A stretch of DNA of 28,602 nucleotides from the NCBI GenBank assembly GCA_036493595.1, contig DASXPN010000105.1:1-28602 (forward strand). The letters are read 5' to 3'. The translations under genes and the position numbers were made by a program. A model generated the notes under the pieces. That model was not told the origin of the DNA. It saw only the letters and a list, made by a program, of their open reading frames with translations, and ran no database searches. Each line of letters opens with the position of its first letter. The stretch's first letter is position 1. Origin of the DNA: DATAES01 sp036493595 (GTDB taxonomy: Bacteria > Actinomycetota > Acidimicrobiia > Acidimicrobiales > JACDCH01). This document shows, one piece after another, positions 7,288 through 14,859 of this stretch.

Positions 7288-8522
7288 ATCACCGCACCGC
7301 CCCGCTCGATCTGCTCGAGCGCACGGCCATCGGCGCCGACCGCCTCCCGAAGATCCTCCACGATCTGTGCGCACGGCAGCACCTCTCCGAGGCCGTCGTG
7401 CTGTCGACGTGCAACCGCACCGAGGTGTACGCCGTCGCCGAGCGGTTCCATGCGGGCTACGAGGACGTCCGGAACTTCTTCACCGACCTGTCGTTCCTCC
7501 CCGTCGAGGACTTCGCCGGTCACCTGTACGTGCACTACGACGACGCCGCGGTCTCGCATCTGTTCGATGTCGCGGCCGGCCTGGACTCGGCGGTCATCGG
7601 CGAGAGCGAGATCCTCGGACAGGTCGGCGCCGCCTGGGAGTTGGCGCGGACCGAAGGCACGACGGCTTCGTCGCTCAACCTGCTGTTCCGGCATGCGCTC
7701 GAGGTCGGCAAGCGGGTGCGAACGGAAACCGGCATCGGACGTGGCATCACGTCGGTGGCAACCGCCGCGGTCGCGATGGCGACCGATCGATTGGGCTCAC
7801 TGTCCGGCCGGCGCATCTTGCTCCTGGGCGCGGGGGAGATGGCCGAAGGCATGGCCACCGCGATCACGTCGGCAGGGGTGGCCGACGTCGTCGTCGCCAA
7901 CCGCACGTGGGAGACGGCCCGCACCCTGGCGGAGCGTTTCAACGGTCGTGCCATTCGCCTCGCCGATCTTCCCGCGGAGCTGGCGCAGGCCGACCTGCTC
8001 CTCACGTCGACAGGTGCGTCCTCGATCATGCTCGAGCACGCGGACTTCACGGCGGCAATGGTGCGGCGGACGGGAACCCCGATGCTGATCGTCGACATCG
8101 CCATGCCCCGCGACGTCGATCCGAGTGTCAGTGACATCGATGGCGTCACGCTGCTCGACATGGATGATCTTCGTGCGTTTGCCGACGCGGGCGTCGCGAA
8201 GCGACAGCGCGAAGCCACCCGGGCTCGAGCGGTGATCGAGGAAGAGCTCGTGCGTTACCGGACGCTGACCACCGCGCGCGAAGCCGCGCCTCTTGTCACC
8301 GCGCTGCGCGATCGTGCGGAGTCGATTCGCGCCGCAGAGCTCGATCGCATGGACGCCCGGCTGGCCGACCTCGACGATCGGCAGCGCGCCGCGGTCGAGG
8401 CGGTCACGAAGGGCATCGTGGCGAAGTTGCTGCACGATCCGACGGTGCGGTTGAAGGACGCGTCCGGCACCGCGAAGGGCGATCGCCTCGCGGAAGCGGC
8501 GCGCGATCTCTTCGATCTTTGA
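7263..8522 (+). CDS. hemA: Glutamyl-tRNA reductase
   Basis: This enzyme reduces glutamyl-tRNA(Glu) with NADPH to glutamate-1-semialdehyde, the committed step of the C5 tetrapyrrole pathway. The 419-residue sequence contains the N-terminal GLNHRTAP, the nucleophile Cys50 in STCNRTE, VIGESEILGQ (111-120), the NADPH-binding motif LLGAGEM (187-193), and the C-terminal dimerisation helices (from about 315). GTG at 7263 is the start and lies inside the end of the preceding gene. The TGA stop overlaps the TTG start of hemC. HemL, which takes over its product, is encoded at 15864-17132. Confidence 0.97.
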   Translation: MSVVVIGLNHRTAPLDLLERTAIGADRLPKILHDLCARQHLSEAVVLSTCNRTEVYAVAERFHAGYEDVRNFFTDLSFLPVEDFAGHLYVHYDDAAVSHLFDVAAGLDSAVIGESEILGQVGAAWELARTEGTTASSLNLLFRHALEVGKRVRTETGIGRGITSVATAAVAMATDRLGSLSGRRILLLGAGEMAEGMATAITSAGVADVVVANRTWETARTLAERFNGRAIRLADLPAELAQADLLLTSTGASSIMLEHADFTAAMVRRTGTPMLIVDIAMPRDVDPSVSDIDGVTLLDMDDLRAFADAGVAKRQREATRARAVIEEELVRYRTLTTAREAAPLVTALRDRAESIRAAELDRMDARLADLDDRQRAAVEAVTKGIVAKLLHDPTVRLKDASGTAKGDRLAEAARDLFDL

Positions 8523-9412
8523 TCCTTCGCATCGCGACGCGCGGCAGCGCGTTGGCGCGATGGCAGGCCGAACACGTCGCGTCGCTGTTGGCTGAAGCGG
8601 ACGACGATGTCGACGTCGAGCTCGTCATCGTCGACACGTCCGGCGATCGCCAACAGGACGTACCCATCTGGCAGATGGGTGGCAAGGGCGTCTTCGTGAA
8701 GGAAGTGCAAGCGGCCGTGCTCGACGGCCGAGCGGATATCGCCGTGCACTCGGCGAAGGACCTTCCCTCGAACACGATCGATGGCCTCGCGCTTGGCGCC
8801 GTGCCCGAGCGGGGCGAGGTGCGCGACGCGCTCGTTGGTTCGACGCTCGCCGGCCTGCCCGCTGGCGCTCGAGTGGCTACCGGTTCCGCGCGGCGTCGGG
8901 CCCAGCTCGCCGACCAGCGTCCGGATCTCACGTTTGCCAGCCTGCGCGGCAACATCGCGACCAGGCTGTCGCGGGCATCCGAGCACGATGCGATCGTCGT
9001 CGCCGCAGTCGCGCTCGAACGACTCGGGCAATCCGACGCCATCACCGAGTTGCTGCCGACGAACGTGATGCTCCCGCAAGTCGGTCAGGGCGCGCTCGCC
9101 ATCGAGTGCCGGGACGGAGACCGCGAGCGTGTCGAACTGTTGCACGCCATCGAACACGAGCCGAGCCGGCTGGCAGTCGACGCGGAGCGCGCCTTCCTCG
9201 CTGAGCTCGAAGGCGATTGCGATCTGCCCGCAGGCGCGTACGCGCGAGCGAGGTCTGGAGGCGGCGTCGAAGTCGAAGGCCTGATTGCATCACTCGATGG
9301 ACGAATCGTGTTGCGTCATCGCGCGTTCGGTCTCGATCCGGTCGCGGCCGGTTCCGGGGTGGCGACCTACCTGCTCGACCGCGCTGGAGGTAGCGAGCTC
9401 GCCTCGCCGTGA
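8519..9412 (+). CDS. hemC: Porphobilinogen deaminase (hydroxymethylbilane synthase)
   Basis: HemC polymerises four porphobilinogens into hydroxymethylbilane. The 297-residue protein shows RIATRGSALARWQA at the N-terminus and the catalytic Asp81 in HSAKDLPS. It also has the cofactor-binding arginines in TGSARRRAQL (121-130) and RGNIATRL (143-150), and Cys234 in EGDCDLPAGAYA, the site of dipyrromethane attachment. Translation starts at TTG 8519, which overlaps the hemA stop (TTGA), so the two genes are tightly coupled. The C-terminal domain from about 215 to 297 is of normal size. The kinase-cyclase gene follows after 48 nt. Confidence 0.96.
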   Translation: MILRIATRGSALARWQAEHVASLLAEADDDVDVELVIVDTSGDRQQDVPIWQMGGKGVFVKEVQAAVLDGRADIAVHSAKDLPSNTIDGLALGAVPERGEVRDALVGSTLAGLPAGARVATGSARRRAQLADQRPDLTFASLRGNIATRLSRASEHDAIVVAAVALERLGQSDAITELLPTNVMLPQVGQGALAIECRDGDRERVELLHAIEHEPSRLAVDAERAFLAELEGDCDLPAGAYARARSGGGVEVEGLIASLDGRIVLRHRAFGLDPVAAGSGVATYLLDRAGGSELASP

Positions 9413-9460
9413 TCGAATACGCGGCACTCGAGCGCAAGTGACGTTTACTGTTCGCGCATC

Positions 9461-11593
9461 GTGAACTCGGCGGCATTGATCCGAGATCGTTATGAACTGC
9501 TCGACGCGCTGGGGCGGGGCGCGCAGGGTGAAGTGTGGAAGGCGCTCGACCGTCAACACGGGCGCGTCGTCGCGCTGAAGATCCGACCGGCCGACGACGA
9601 GGAGCGCCGCCACGAGCTCTTGGGCGAGGCTCGCATCCTGCTCACGCTCCGCCCCCACGAGGGTGTGCCGGTCGTGCGCGAGGACTTCTTCTGGAAGGAT
9701 CGCTACGTCCTGGTCATGGACTGGGTCGAAGGGACAGATCTCGGCGCGATCCTCCTCGACACCGGCGACCCGGGCCTGCCCGTGTCGAGCGTGCTGGCGT
9801 GGCTCGCGGAAGCGGCGCGGGCCATCGACCACCTCCACACGCACGGCATCGTGCACGGCGACGTGAAGCCGGCCAACCTCGTCCTCGGTCGTGACGGTCA
9901 CGTCGTGCTCGTCGACTTCGGCATCTCACAGCCGCTGCAGGGCGCGGCGGCCCCGGGGATCAGCACGCCGGGTTACGCCGCGCCCGAAGTCGTCACCGGC
10001 CGCATGACCGCGGCGGCCGACGTGTACTCGCTCGCCGCCACCGCCGTTGCATTGCTCACTGGCTCTTCACCGTCGGCCGCGTCGGCATGGGACAGCGTTC
10101 CGAACGCCGCCACCATCGATCGCGCCGTGCGACGCGGTCTCGACACGGACCCTGAGCGGCGCCCGCGCAGCGCGGCCGAGCTCGTCGAGAGGCTGCAGGC
10201 TCATCTCACACTCGACCTTCCGACCGGAGTGGTGACGTTCCTACTCACCGACATTGCAGGCTCGACGTTGCGGTGGGAGTCGGAGCCAGATGTCATGAGC
10301 GCACTCCTCTCGCGGCACGACGGGTTGATGGCCGAGGCGGTCGAGGCCGCGGGCGGACGCTTGTTGAAGACGCGCGGCGAAGGTGATTCGACGTTCAGCG
10401 TCTTCACCAAGGCGAGTGGCGCCGTCGTTGCCGCGCTCGAGGCGCAACACGCGCTGCAGCGGTCGACGGACCTCTCCGTGCGCATGGCGATCCACACCGG
10501 TGAGGCGGAGATGCGCGACGGCGACTACTACGGACGCACGGTGAATCGCGCGGCGCGACTGCGCGGCATTGCCAGCGGGGGACAGGTGGTGCTGTCATCG
10601 GCGGCCGCTGACTTGGTCGTCGACGCGCTCCCGGACGGCGCGTCGTTGGTCGACTTCGGCTTCCATGAGCTGCGCGATCTCGCACGTGGCGAGCAGGTGT
10701 TCGCGCTCGCGCACGCGAACCTTGACGCGCCCGTCTCGACGGAACCCGCACGCGACCAACTGACTGCGGCCATCTCGGACTCCACCGAGCCAGTGCCTCG
10801 ATCTGCGGCCGAGCCCGCGCCGGCGCCAGCGCCAGCGCCCGCGTTGCCCTCGACAGTGCAGCCCTCAACGGTGCAGCCCTCGACAGTGCATCGCGCGTCG
10901 TTGCCCGAGGCGTTGGCACAGAGGGCGGCACACCCTGGTCATCATCCGCGGGAGCTCGACATCGTGCGCGATGCGTTCGCGACCTCGCGCCAGCGAACGC
11001 GGGTGTTCGTGTTGCTCTCGGACGATGACGGCGAACAGGCGAGCAACGTCGCGGCGGTGTTGGCGGCGGAGGCCGACGACGACGGTGCCGTCGTGCTCTA
11101 CGGATGTTGTACCGAGGACGGTGATCGACCGTACGAGCCGTTCGCCGACGCACTCGTGACGGCGGTCGAGGCGGCCGCACGAGACGAGGCACTCCTGACG
11201 TTGGGGCCGCTCGCCGCGGAGCTCACACGTCTCGCGCCGGAGGCGGCCGCCACCGATGCGGTCCCCTTGCGCGCCGATCCCGAGACCGAGCAGTACCGGC
11301 TCTTCGACGCGGTCTCGTCCTGGTTGCACACGCTCGCGGGCAACGCGCCCGTCGTTCTCGTCATCGACGCCCTGCAGCGCGCGAAGCCCGACACGGTTCG
11401 GCTGCTGCGCCATCTCCTCCGTTCGACCGATCGACTGCCGATGCTGATCGTCGCCGCTCTCGACCGGTCAGGGATCGGCCCGACGATGGACGCGGACCAC
11501 GGCTTGCGTCCCTTGCTGGCCGACCTGGCTCGCCTCCAGGGGATCGTGCGCCTGACTGTCGAGCGGCCTGGTGAAGCCATCGACCCCCGTTAG
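9461..11593 (+). CDS. Ser/Thr protein kinase - class III nucleotide cyclase - degenerate ATPase fusion
   Basis: A 710-residue three-module signalling protein. Residues 10-250 form a Hanks-type kinase: a Gly-rich loop LGRGAQGEV (17-25), Lys40 in VVALKI, HGDVKPAN (132-139; Gly in place of the usual Arg), DFG (152-154) and APE (174-176). Residues 256-418 form a class III cyclase domain: metal Asp264 in LLTDIAGST, Asp309 in RGEGDSTF, Lys303, and catalytic Asn362 and Arg366 in VNRAARL. A Pro/Ala linker with three QPSTV-type repeats (452-478) leads to an AAA/STAND-like ATPase part (500-710). There the P-loop has become SDDDGEQASN (520-529) and Walker B has become VIDALQRAK (634-642). The protein ends without the usual C-terminal repeats. 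There is no transmembrane segment. The GTG start has no Shine-Dalgarno sequence; TACTGT (9446-9451) could be a -10 box for a short-leader transcript. Confidence 0.92.
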   Translation: MNSAALIRDRYELLDALGRGAQGEVWKALDRQHGRVVALKIRPADDEERRHELLGEARILLTLRPHEGVPVVREDFFWKDRYVLVMDWVEGTDLGAILLDTGDPGLPVSSVLAWLAEAARAIDHLHTHGIVHGDVKPANLVLGRDGHVVLVDFGISQPLQGAAAPGISTPGYAAPEVVTGRMTAAADVYSLAATAVALLTGSSPSAASAWDSVPNAATIDRAVRRGLDTDPERRPRSAAELVERLQAHLTLDLPTGVVTFLLTDIAGSTLRWESEPDVMSALLSRHDGLMAEAVEAAGGRLLKTRGEGDSTFSVFTKASGAVVAALEAQHALQRSTDLSVRMAIHTGEAEMRDGDYYGRTVNRAARLRGIASGGQVVLSSAAADLVVDALPDGASLVDFGFHELRDLARGEQVFALAHANLDAPVSTEPARDQLTAAISDSTEPVPRSAAEPAPAPAPAPALPSTVQPSTVQPSTVHRASLPEALAQRAAHPGHHPRELDIVRDAFATSRQRTRVFVLLSDDDGEQASNVAAVLAAEADDDGAVVLYGCCTEDGDRPYEPFADALVTAVEAAARDEALLTLGPLAAELTRLAPEAAATDAVPLRADPETEQYRLFDAVSSWLHTLAGNAPVVLVIDALQRAKPDTVRLLRHLLRSTDRLPMLIVAALDRSGIGPTMDADHGLRPLLADLARLQGIVRLTVERPGEAIDPR
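10847..10891 (+). repeat. Three tandem 15-bp repeats in the kinase-cyclase linker
   Basis: Three in-frame copies of CCCTCGACAGTGCAG (copy 2 differs at two positions, copy 3 in its last base) encode the repeated pentapeptide PSTVQ / PSTVQ / PSTVH. They follow an Ala-Pro run. This is a flexible linker that can gain or lose units by slippage; it joins the cyclase domain to the degenerate ATPase part. Confidence 0.85.
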
Positions 11594-11605
11594 CCTCTGC
11601 GGCCG
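11591..11605 (+). promoter_or_regulatory. Possible leaderless -10 box for cobA-hemD
   Basis: TAGCCT (11591-11596) lies 9 nt before the ATG of the cobA-hemD gene, and no Shine-Dalgarno sequence precedes that ATG. The same CCGTTAGCCT string occurs before hemB. The box overlaps the TAG stop of the kinase gene, so part of the match is forced by the stop codon. No convincing -35 element is visible. Confidence 0.3.
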
Positions 11606-13072
11606 ATGACGGTGTACCTGGTCGGCGCGGGCCCCGGTGATCCGGGCCTCCTGACCGTCCGAGGTGCAGAAGTGCTCGGGCGGGCGGATGCGGTCGTGTA
11701 CGACCGGCTGTCCGTCGCCAGTCTCCTGCGGCTCGCGCCGCCGCACGCAGAGCTCATCTCGGTGGGCAAGGCGCCAGGCCGGGTCGAGATGGCGCAGGAC
11801 GAGATCAACGCGTTGCTGGTCGAGCGGGGCAAGGCCGGCGGCTGCATCGTCCGCCTCAAGGGAGGCGATCCGTTCGTGTTCGCACGCGGCGGTGAGGAGG
11901 CGGCGGCTCTTTTCGAGGCCGGCGTGCCGTTCGAGGTCGTGCCCGGCATCACCAGCGCGATCGCCGTCCCCGCGTACGCGGGCATCCCGCTCACCCTGCG
12001 CCATTCGTCGACCTCGTTCACGGTCGTCACCGGCCACGAGGATCCGTCGGTCGGCGCGCAGGGCTCGGTCGACTGGGAGGCGCTGTCGCGGGTCGGCGGG
12101 ACGATCGTCGTGCTCATGGGGGTCGCCCGCATCCGCCAGATCGCGCAGCGGTTGCTCGACAGCGGCCGCTCACCGGACACGCCGGTCGCGGCGGTCACGT
12201 GGGGTACGCGCCCGGAACAGCGCACGGTCCGGGCCACGTTGAGCACGATCGCCGACCACTCGCTCGAGCCCCCTGCGACCATCGTGATCGGCGAGGTGGC
12301 CGCACTCGATCTGACGTGGTTCGAGCAACGCCCCTTGTTCGGTCGCCGCGTCGTCGTCACCCGAGCGCGCGAGCAGGCTTCGGAGCTCACCGCTCGGTTC
12401 GAGGCGATGGGTGCGCGAGTGATCGAGCTACCGACGATCCGCATCGAAGTCCCCGATGACGGCGGCGCGGCGTTGCGCCGGGCCGCGGGCGAGATCGGGA
12501 GCTACGACTGGGCCGTGCTCACGTCGGCCAACGGCGCCCACCGCCTTCTCGCCGCGCTGCACGACGCGCGCGACCTCGGCGGCGTACGCGTCGCCGCTAT
12601 CGGACCGGGCACGGAGGCGGCTCTGTTCGCAGGCAACGTCCGCGCCGATCTCGTGCCCGATCGATTCGTGGCCGAATCGCTGCTCGAGTCGTTCCCGCCG
12701 GCGCCGGGAAGCGGCGGCCGGGTGCTCCTCGCTCGCGCCGCGGTTGCGCGCGACGTCCTGCCCGACGGTCTCCGCGAGCGCGGATGGCAGGTCGACGTCG
12801 TCCCTGCGTACAAGACGGTGAACGCGAACCCGACCCCGAGCGAGCTCGATGACGCAGCTGCGGCTGATGTGATCACGTTCACGTCGTCGTCCACGGTCGA
12901 CCGCTACCTGGAGGTGGCAGGGAGCGAGCACGTTCCTGCGGTCGTCGCGTGCATCGGGCCCATCACCGCTGCGACGGCGCGACAGCGCGGTCTGCACGTC
13001 GACATCGAGGCCGCCGTGCACTCCCTCGACGGTCTTGTCGACGCCATCGCCGGCCATTTCGGAGACGGGTGA
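11606..13072 (+). CDS. Uroporphyrinogen-III C-methyltransferase fused to uroporphyrinogen-III synthase (CobA-HemD)
   Basis: The 488-residue fusion has two modules. Residues 1-240 are SUMT/CobA: VYLVGAGPGDPGLLT (3-17), YDRL, VRLKGGDPFVFARGGEE (82-98), VVPGITSAIAVPAYAGIPLT and ATIVIGEV (224-231). They methylate uroporphyrinogen III at C2 and C7 to precorrin-2, using SAM. Residues 247-485 are HemD: RRVVVTRAREQ, VLTSANG, GPGTEAAL, FTSSSTV and CIGPITA. They cyclise hydroxymethylbilane to uroporphyrinogen III. The fusion is common in actinobacteria. It acts between HemC and both the heme and siroheme branches; precorrin-2 passes to the dehydrogenase encoded at 6643. The stop overlaps the next GTG start. 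Confidence 0.95.
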   Translation: MTVYLVGAGPGDPGLLTVRGAEVLGRADAVVYDRLSVASLLRLAPPHAELISVGKAPGRVEMAQDEINALLVERGKAGGCIVRLKGGDPFVFARGGEEAAALFEAGVPFEVVPGITSAIAVPAYAGIPLTLRHSSTSFTVVTGHEDPSVGAQGSVDWEALSRVGGTIVVLMGVARIRQIAQRLLDSGRSPDTPVAAVTWGTRPEQRTVRATLSTIADHSLEPPATIVIGEVAALDLTWFEQRPLFGRRVVVTRAREQASELTARFEAMGARVIELPTIRIEVPDDGGAALRRAAGEIGSYDWAVLTSANGAHRLLAALHDARDLGGVRVAAIGPGTEAALFAGNVRADLVPDRFVAESLLESFPPAPGSGGRVLLARAAVARDVLPDGLRERGWQVDVVPAYKTVNANPTPSELDDAAAADVITFTSSSTVDRYLEVAGSEHVPAVVACIGPITAATARQRGLHVDIEAAVHSLDGLVDAIAGHFGDG

Positions 13073-13965
13073 CATTGGCCCGACGCTTGCGGGCGATCGC
13101 GGTGGTCGCGACCACCCTCGCCATCTGCACGAGTTGTACGAGTGGCGGCACGGGCGCAGCGCCGGCATCGTCGACGGTCGCCACCGCGCAACCCGGCACG
13201 GTGTCGACCACCACGACGTTGCCCGACACGGCGGTCGAATCCACGCAAGACGTCCGCACGGTCGTGCCCGGTGTGCTCACGGTCGGGACCGAGTCACTCA
13301 CGCCACCGTGGTACATAGGGTCGACGCCGGCCACCGTCACGTCCGGCTTCGAGTTCGACGTGGCCAAGGCGCTCGCGGCGCGGCTGCACGTGCCCTCCGT
13401 CAGTGTGGTGGTCACGCCGCTCGTGCGAATGTTGAGCGGAGCGGATTGCAGTTGCGATCTCATGCTCAGCGAAGTCGTCGTGACCGACGGACGAGCCCGC
13501 GATGCCGACCTCACCGAGCCCTATCTCACTGTCGACCAGGCCGTGCTGGTGCGGGCGGGCACGTCGATGTCGAGCGTCGACGAAGGCCGCCCGTTCCGTT
13601 GGGGAGTGGCGCTGCAGAACAGCGCGGGGCTGAACGTGATCGAGCAACGCATCCGTCCGGTCGCACCGCCCGACGTGCTGGTCGACGAGAAGGACGGTAT
13701 CCAACGAGTGGCCGATGGACGGCTCGACGCGATGATCGTTCAGACGCCCACCGCGCTGGCAGCCGCGGCCGCCAACCCCGCGCTCAGCGTCGCGGGGCAA
13801 CTGCGGACCGGTGAGTTGTTCGCGGCAGTCCTTACGCTCGGCTCACCGAACACTGCGGCGCTGAACGGAGCGATCGGCGACATGCGCGACGACGGGACGA
13901 TCGCGTTCTTCCTGCGCCACTACTTCGGCCAGAACCCAGCCGACGTCCCCGAGATCCCCTCGTGA
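13069..13965 (+). CDS. Extracellular solute-binding protein family 3, probable lipoprotein
   Basis: The product has about 298 residues. Its N-terminus is a basic/hydrophobic signal (LARRLRAIAVVATTLAIC) followed by CTSCTSGG. Cys20 or Cys23 would be the lipidated residue, although neither has a perfect lipobox. After a Thr/Ser-rich linker comes a family-3 binding fold: LTVGTESLTPPWY, GFEFDVAKALAARL, DLMLSEVVVTDGRARDADL and EPYLTVDQAVLVRAG, with RVADGRLDAMIVQTP in the second lobe. Such proteins bind amino acids or other small polar ligands for ABC uptake, but no permease or ATPase gene is adjacent. GTG 13069 overlaps the CobA-HemD stop (GTGA) and has GGAG just upstream. A free-standing sensor role is possible. 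Confidence 0.82.
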   Translation: MTLARRLRAIAVVATTLAICTSCTSGGTGAAPASSTVATAQPGTVSTTTTLPDTAVESTQDVRTVVPGVLTVGTESLTPPWYIGSTPATVTSGFEFDVAKALAARLHVPSVSVVVTPLVRMLSGADCSCDLMLSEVVVTDGRARDADLTEPYLTVDQAVLVRAGTSMSSVDEGRPFRWGVALQNSAGLNVIEQRIRPVAPPDVLVDEKDGIQRVADGRLDAMIVQTPTALAAAAANPALSVAGQLRTGELFAAVLTLGSPNTAALNGAIGDMRDDGTIAFFLRHYFGQNPADVPEIPS

Positions 13966-13977
13966 CCCGCACGTCCC

Positions 13978-14032
13978 CATCCCCGCCCGCGCTCTCCACC
14001 CCGCCCGCATCCCCGCCCGCCCTCTCCACCCC
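13978..14032 (+). repeat. Pyrimidine-rich direct repeat, two 25-bp copies
   Basis: Copies at 13978-14002 and 14008-14032 differ at one base and have a 30-bp period. The whole stretch from 13973 to about 14047 is almost free of purines apart from Gs in GCCCGC. It lies just after the solute-binding-protein stop. It may simply be slippage-prone sequence or a transcription-pausing region. Confidence 0.8.
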
Positions 14033-14055
14033 TTCCCCGCCCCCGGCCGCACATT

Positions 14056-14157
14056 GTCGACTCAGCAACGTCGTGGCGTGGCTGAATCGACACAGAAGGG
14101 GGTGCGTCGGGATCTGGGTCGACCAACCCACGCGCGCCGTGGCTCAGTCGACCCAGA
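14056..14157. repeat. Two tandem hairpin-forming palindromes sharing a GTCGAC core (REP-like)
   Basis: Element A pairs GTCGACTCAGC (14056-14066) with GCTGAATCGAC (14081-14091), with one mismatch and a 14-nt loop. Element B pairs TCTGGGTCGAC (14113-14123) with GTCGACCCAGA (14147-14157), a perfect 11-bp stem, and has an inner stem CCACG/CGTGG (14128-14132 with 14138-14142). The right arms of A and B are related: GTGGCTGAATCGACACAGAA (14078-14097) against GTGGCTCAGTCGACCCAGAA (14139-14158). The pair fills the gap between the solute-binding-protein and HAD genes. It may be a dispersed palindromic repeat or a terminator-like structure; there is no T-tract. Confidence 0.75.
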
Positions 14158-14191
14158 ACGTCGGTCGGCGAAACGAACGCGACACCCGGTC

Positions 14192-14848
14192 ATGAGGATC
14201 CGCGCGCTCGTCTTCGACTTCGATGGCCTGATCTGTGACACCGAGACGAGCTCGTACGAGACGGCGCGGGCGATCTACGAAGAGCACGGCGTCGAGCTCA
14301 CGGTTGCGCAATGGCAGGACCGCATCGGCACGCACGGGCGCCCGTGGTTCGCGGATCTCGAAGCTGCCATCGGTCCCATCCCCGACCTCGACGTACTGGC
14401 GGAGCGGCGGCGGCTCGCGCACCACGAGCAGGTGTACGCGGAGGCGGCGATGCCCGGGGTCGAGCAATTCGTCGCCGACGCGTCGGACGCGGGGTTGTTG
14501 CTCGCAGTCGCGTCGAGCTCGTCGGCCGGTTGGGTGATGGAGCACCTCGATCGGCTCGGCTTGCTCGATCGGTTCTCGGCCATCTCGTGCGCGAACGAAG
14601 AGGTGCCGGCCAAACCCGATCCCGGCGTCTACCGGCTCGCGATCGAGCAGCTCGGGGTCGCGGCGTCCCACGCGGCCGCGTTCGAGGACTCACCGAACGG
14701 CATCGCCGCGGCGAAGGCCGCCGGTCTGCGGTGCATCGCCGTCCCGAACCGCTTGACGGTGGACCTGGACCTGTCCGCCGCCGATGTCACGGTTCGCAGC
14801 TTCGACGAGCTGGCCGTCGCGGGGCTCGACCAGTTGCTCGCCCGTTAG
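14192..14848 (+). CDS. HAD-superfamily hydrolase (subfamily IA, phosphoglycolate-phosphatase-like)
   Basis: The product has 218 residues. The four HAD motifs are seen: nucleophile Asp9 and acid/base Asp11 in FDFDGLICDTE, Ser in VASSSSAGW (motif II), Lys in PAKPDPGVY (motif III), and the acidic pair in AFEDSPNGIAAAKAAG (motif IV). An alpha-helical cap (about 18-80) places it in subfamily IA. Such enzymes dephosphorylate small sugar phosphates or related metabolites; the substrate cannot be assigned. ATG 14192 is chosen because the FDFDG motif follows immediately. The upstream in-frame extension covers only the palindromic repeats. The gene ends 11 nt before hemB. Confidence 0.9.
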   Translation: MRIRALVFDFDGLICDTETSSYETARAIYEEHGVELTVAQWQDRIGTHGRPWFADLEAAIGPIPDLDVLAERRRLAHHEQVYAEAAMPGVEQFVADASDAGLLLAVASSSSAGWVMEHLDRLGLLDRFSAISCANEEVPAKPDPGVYRLAIEQLGVAASHAAAFEDSPNGIAAAKAAGLRCIAVPNRLTVDLDLSAADVTVRSFDELAVAGLDQLLAR

Positions 14849-14859
14849 CCTTGCCCTCG
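14846..14859 (+). promoter_or_regulatory. Possible leaderless -10 box for hemB
   Basis: TAGCCT (14846-14851) lies 8 nt before the hemB ATG, which has no Shine-Dalgarno sequence. The preceding bases (CCGT) match those upstream of cobA-hemD and resemble CCGTAGCAT upstream of rex. It overlaps the HAD stop codon, so the evidence is limited; no -35 box is evident. Confidence 0.3.

Noticed and set aside
13978..14157. CRISPR-like array
   Set aside because: The repeats are too few, of different kinds, without uniform spacers, and there are no cas genes nearby.
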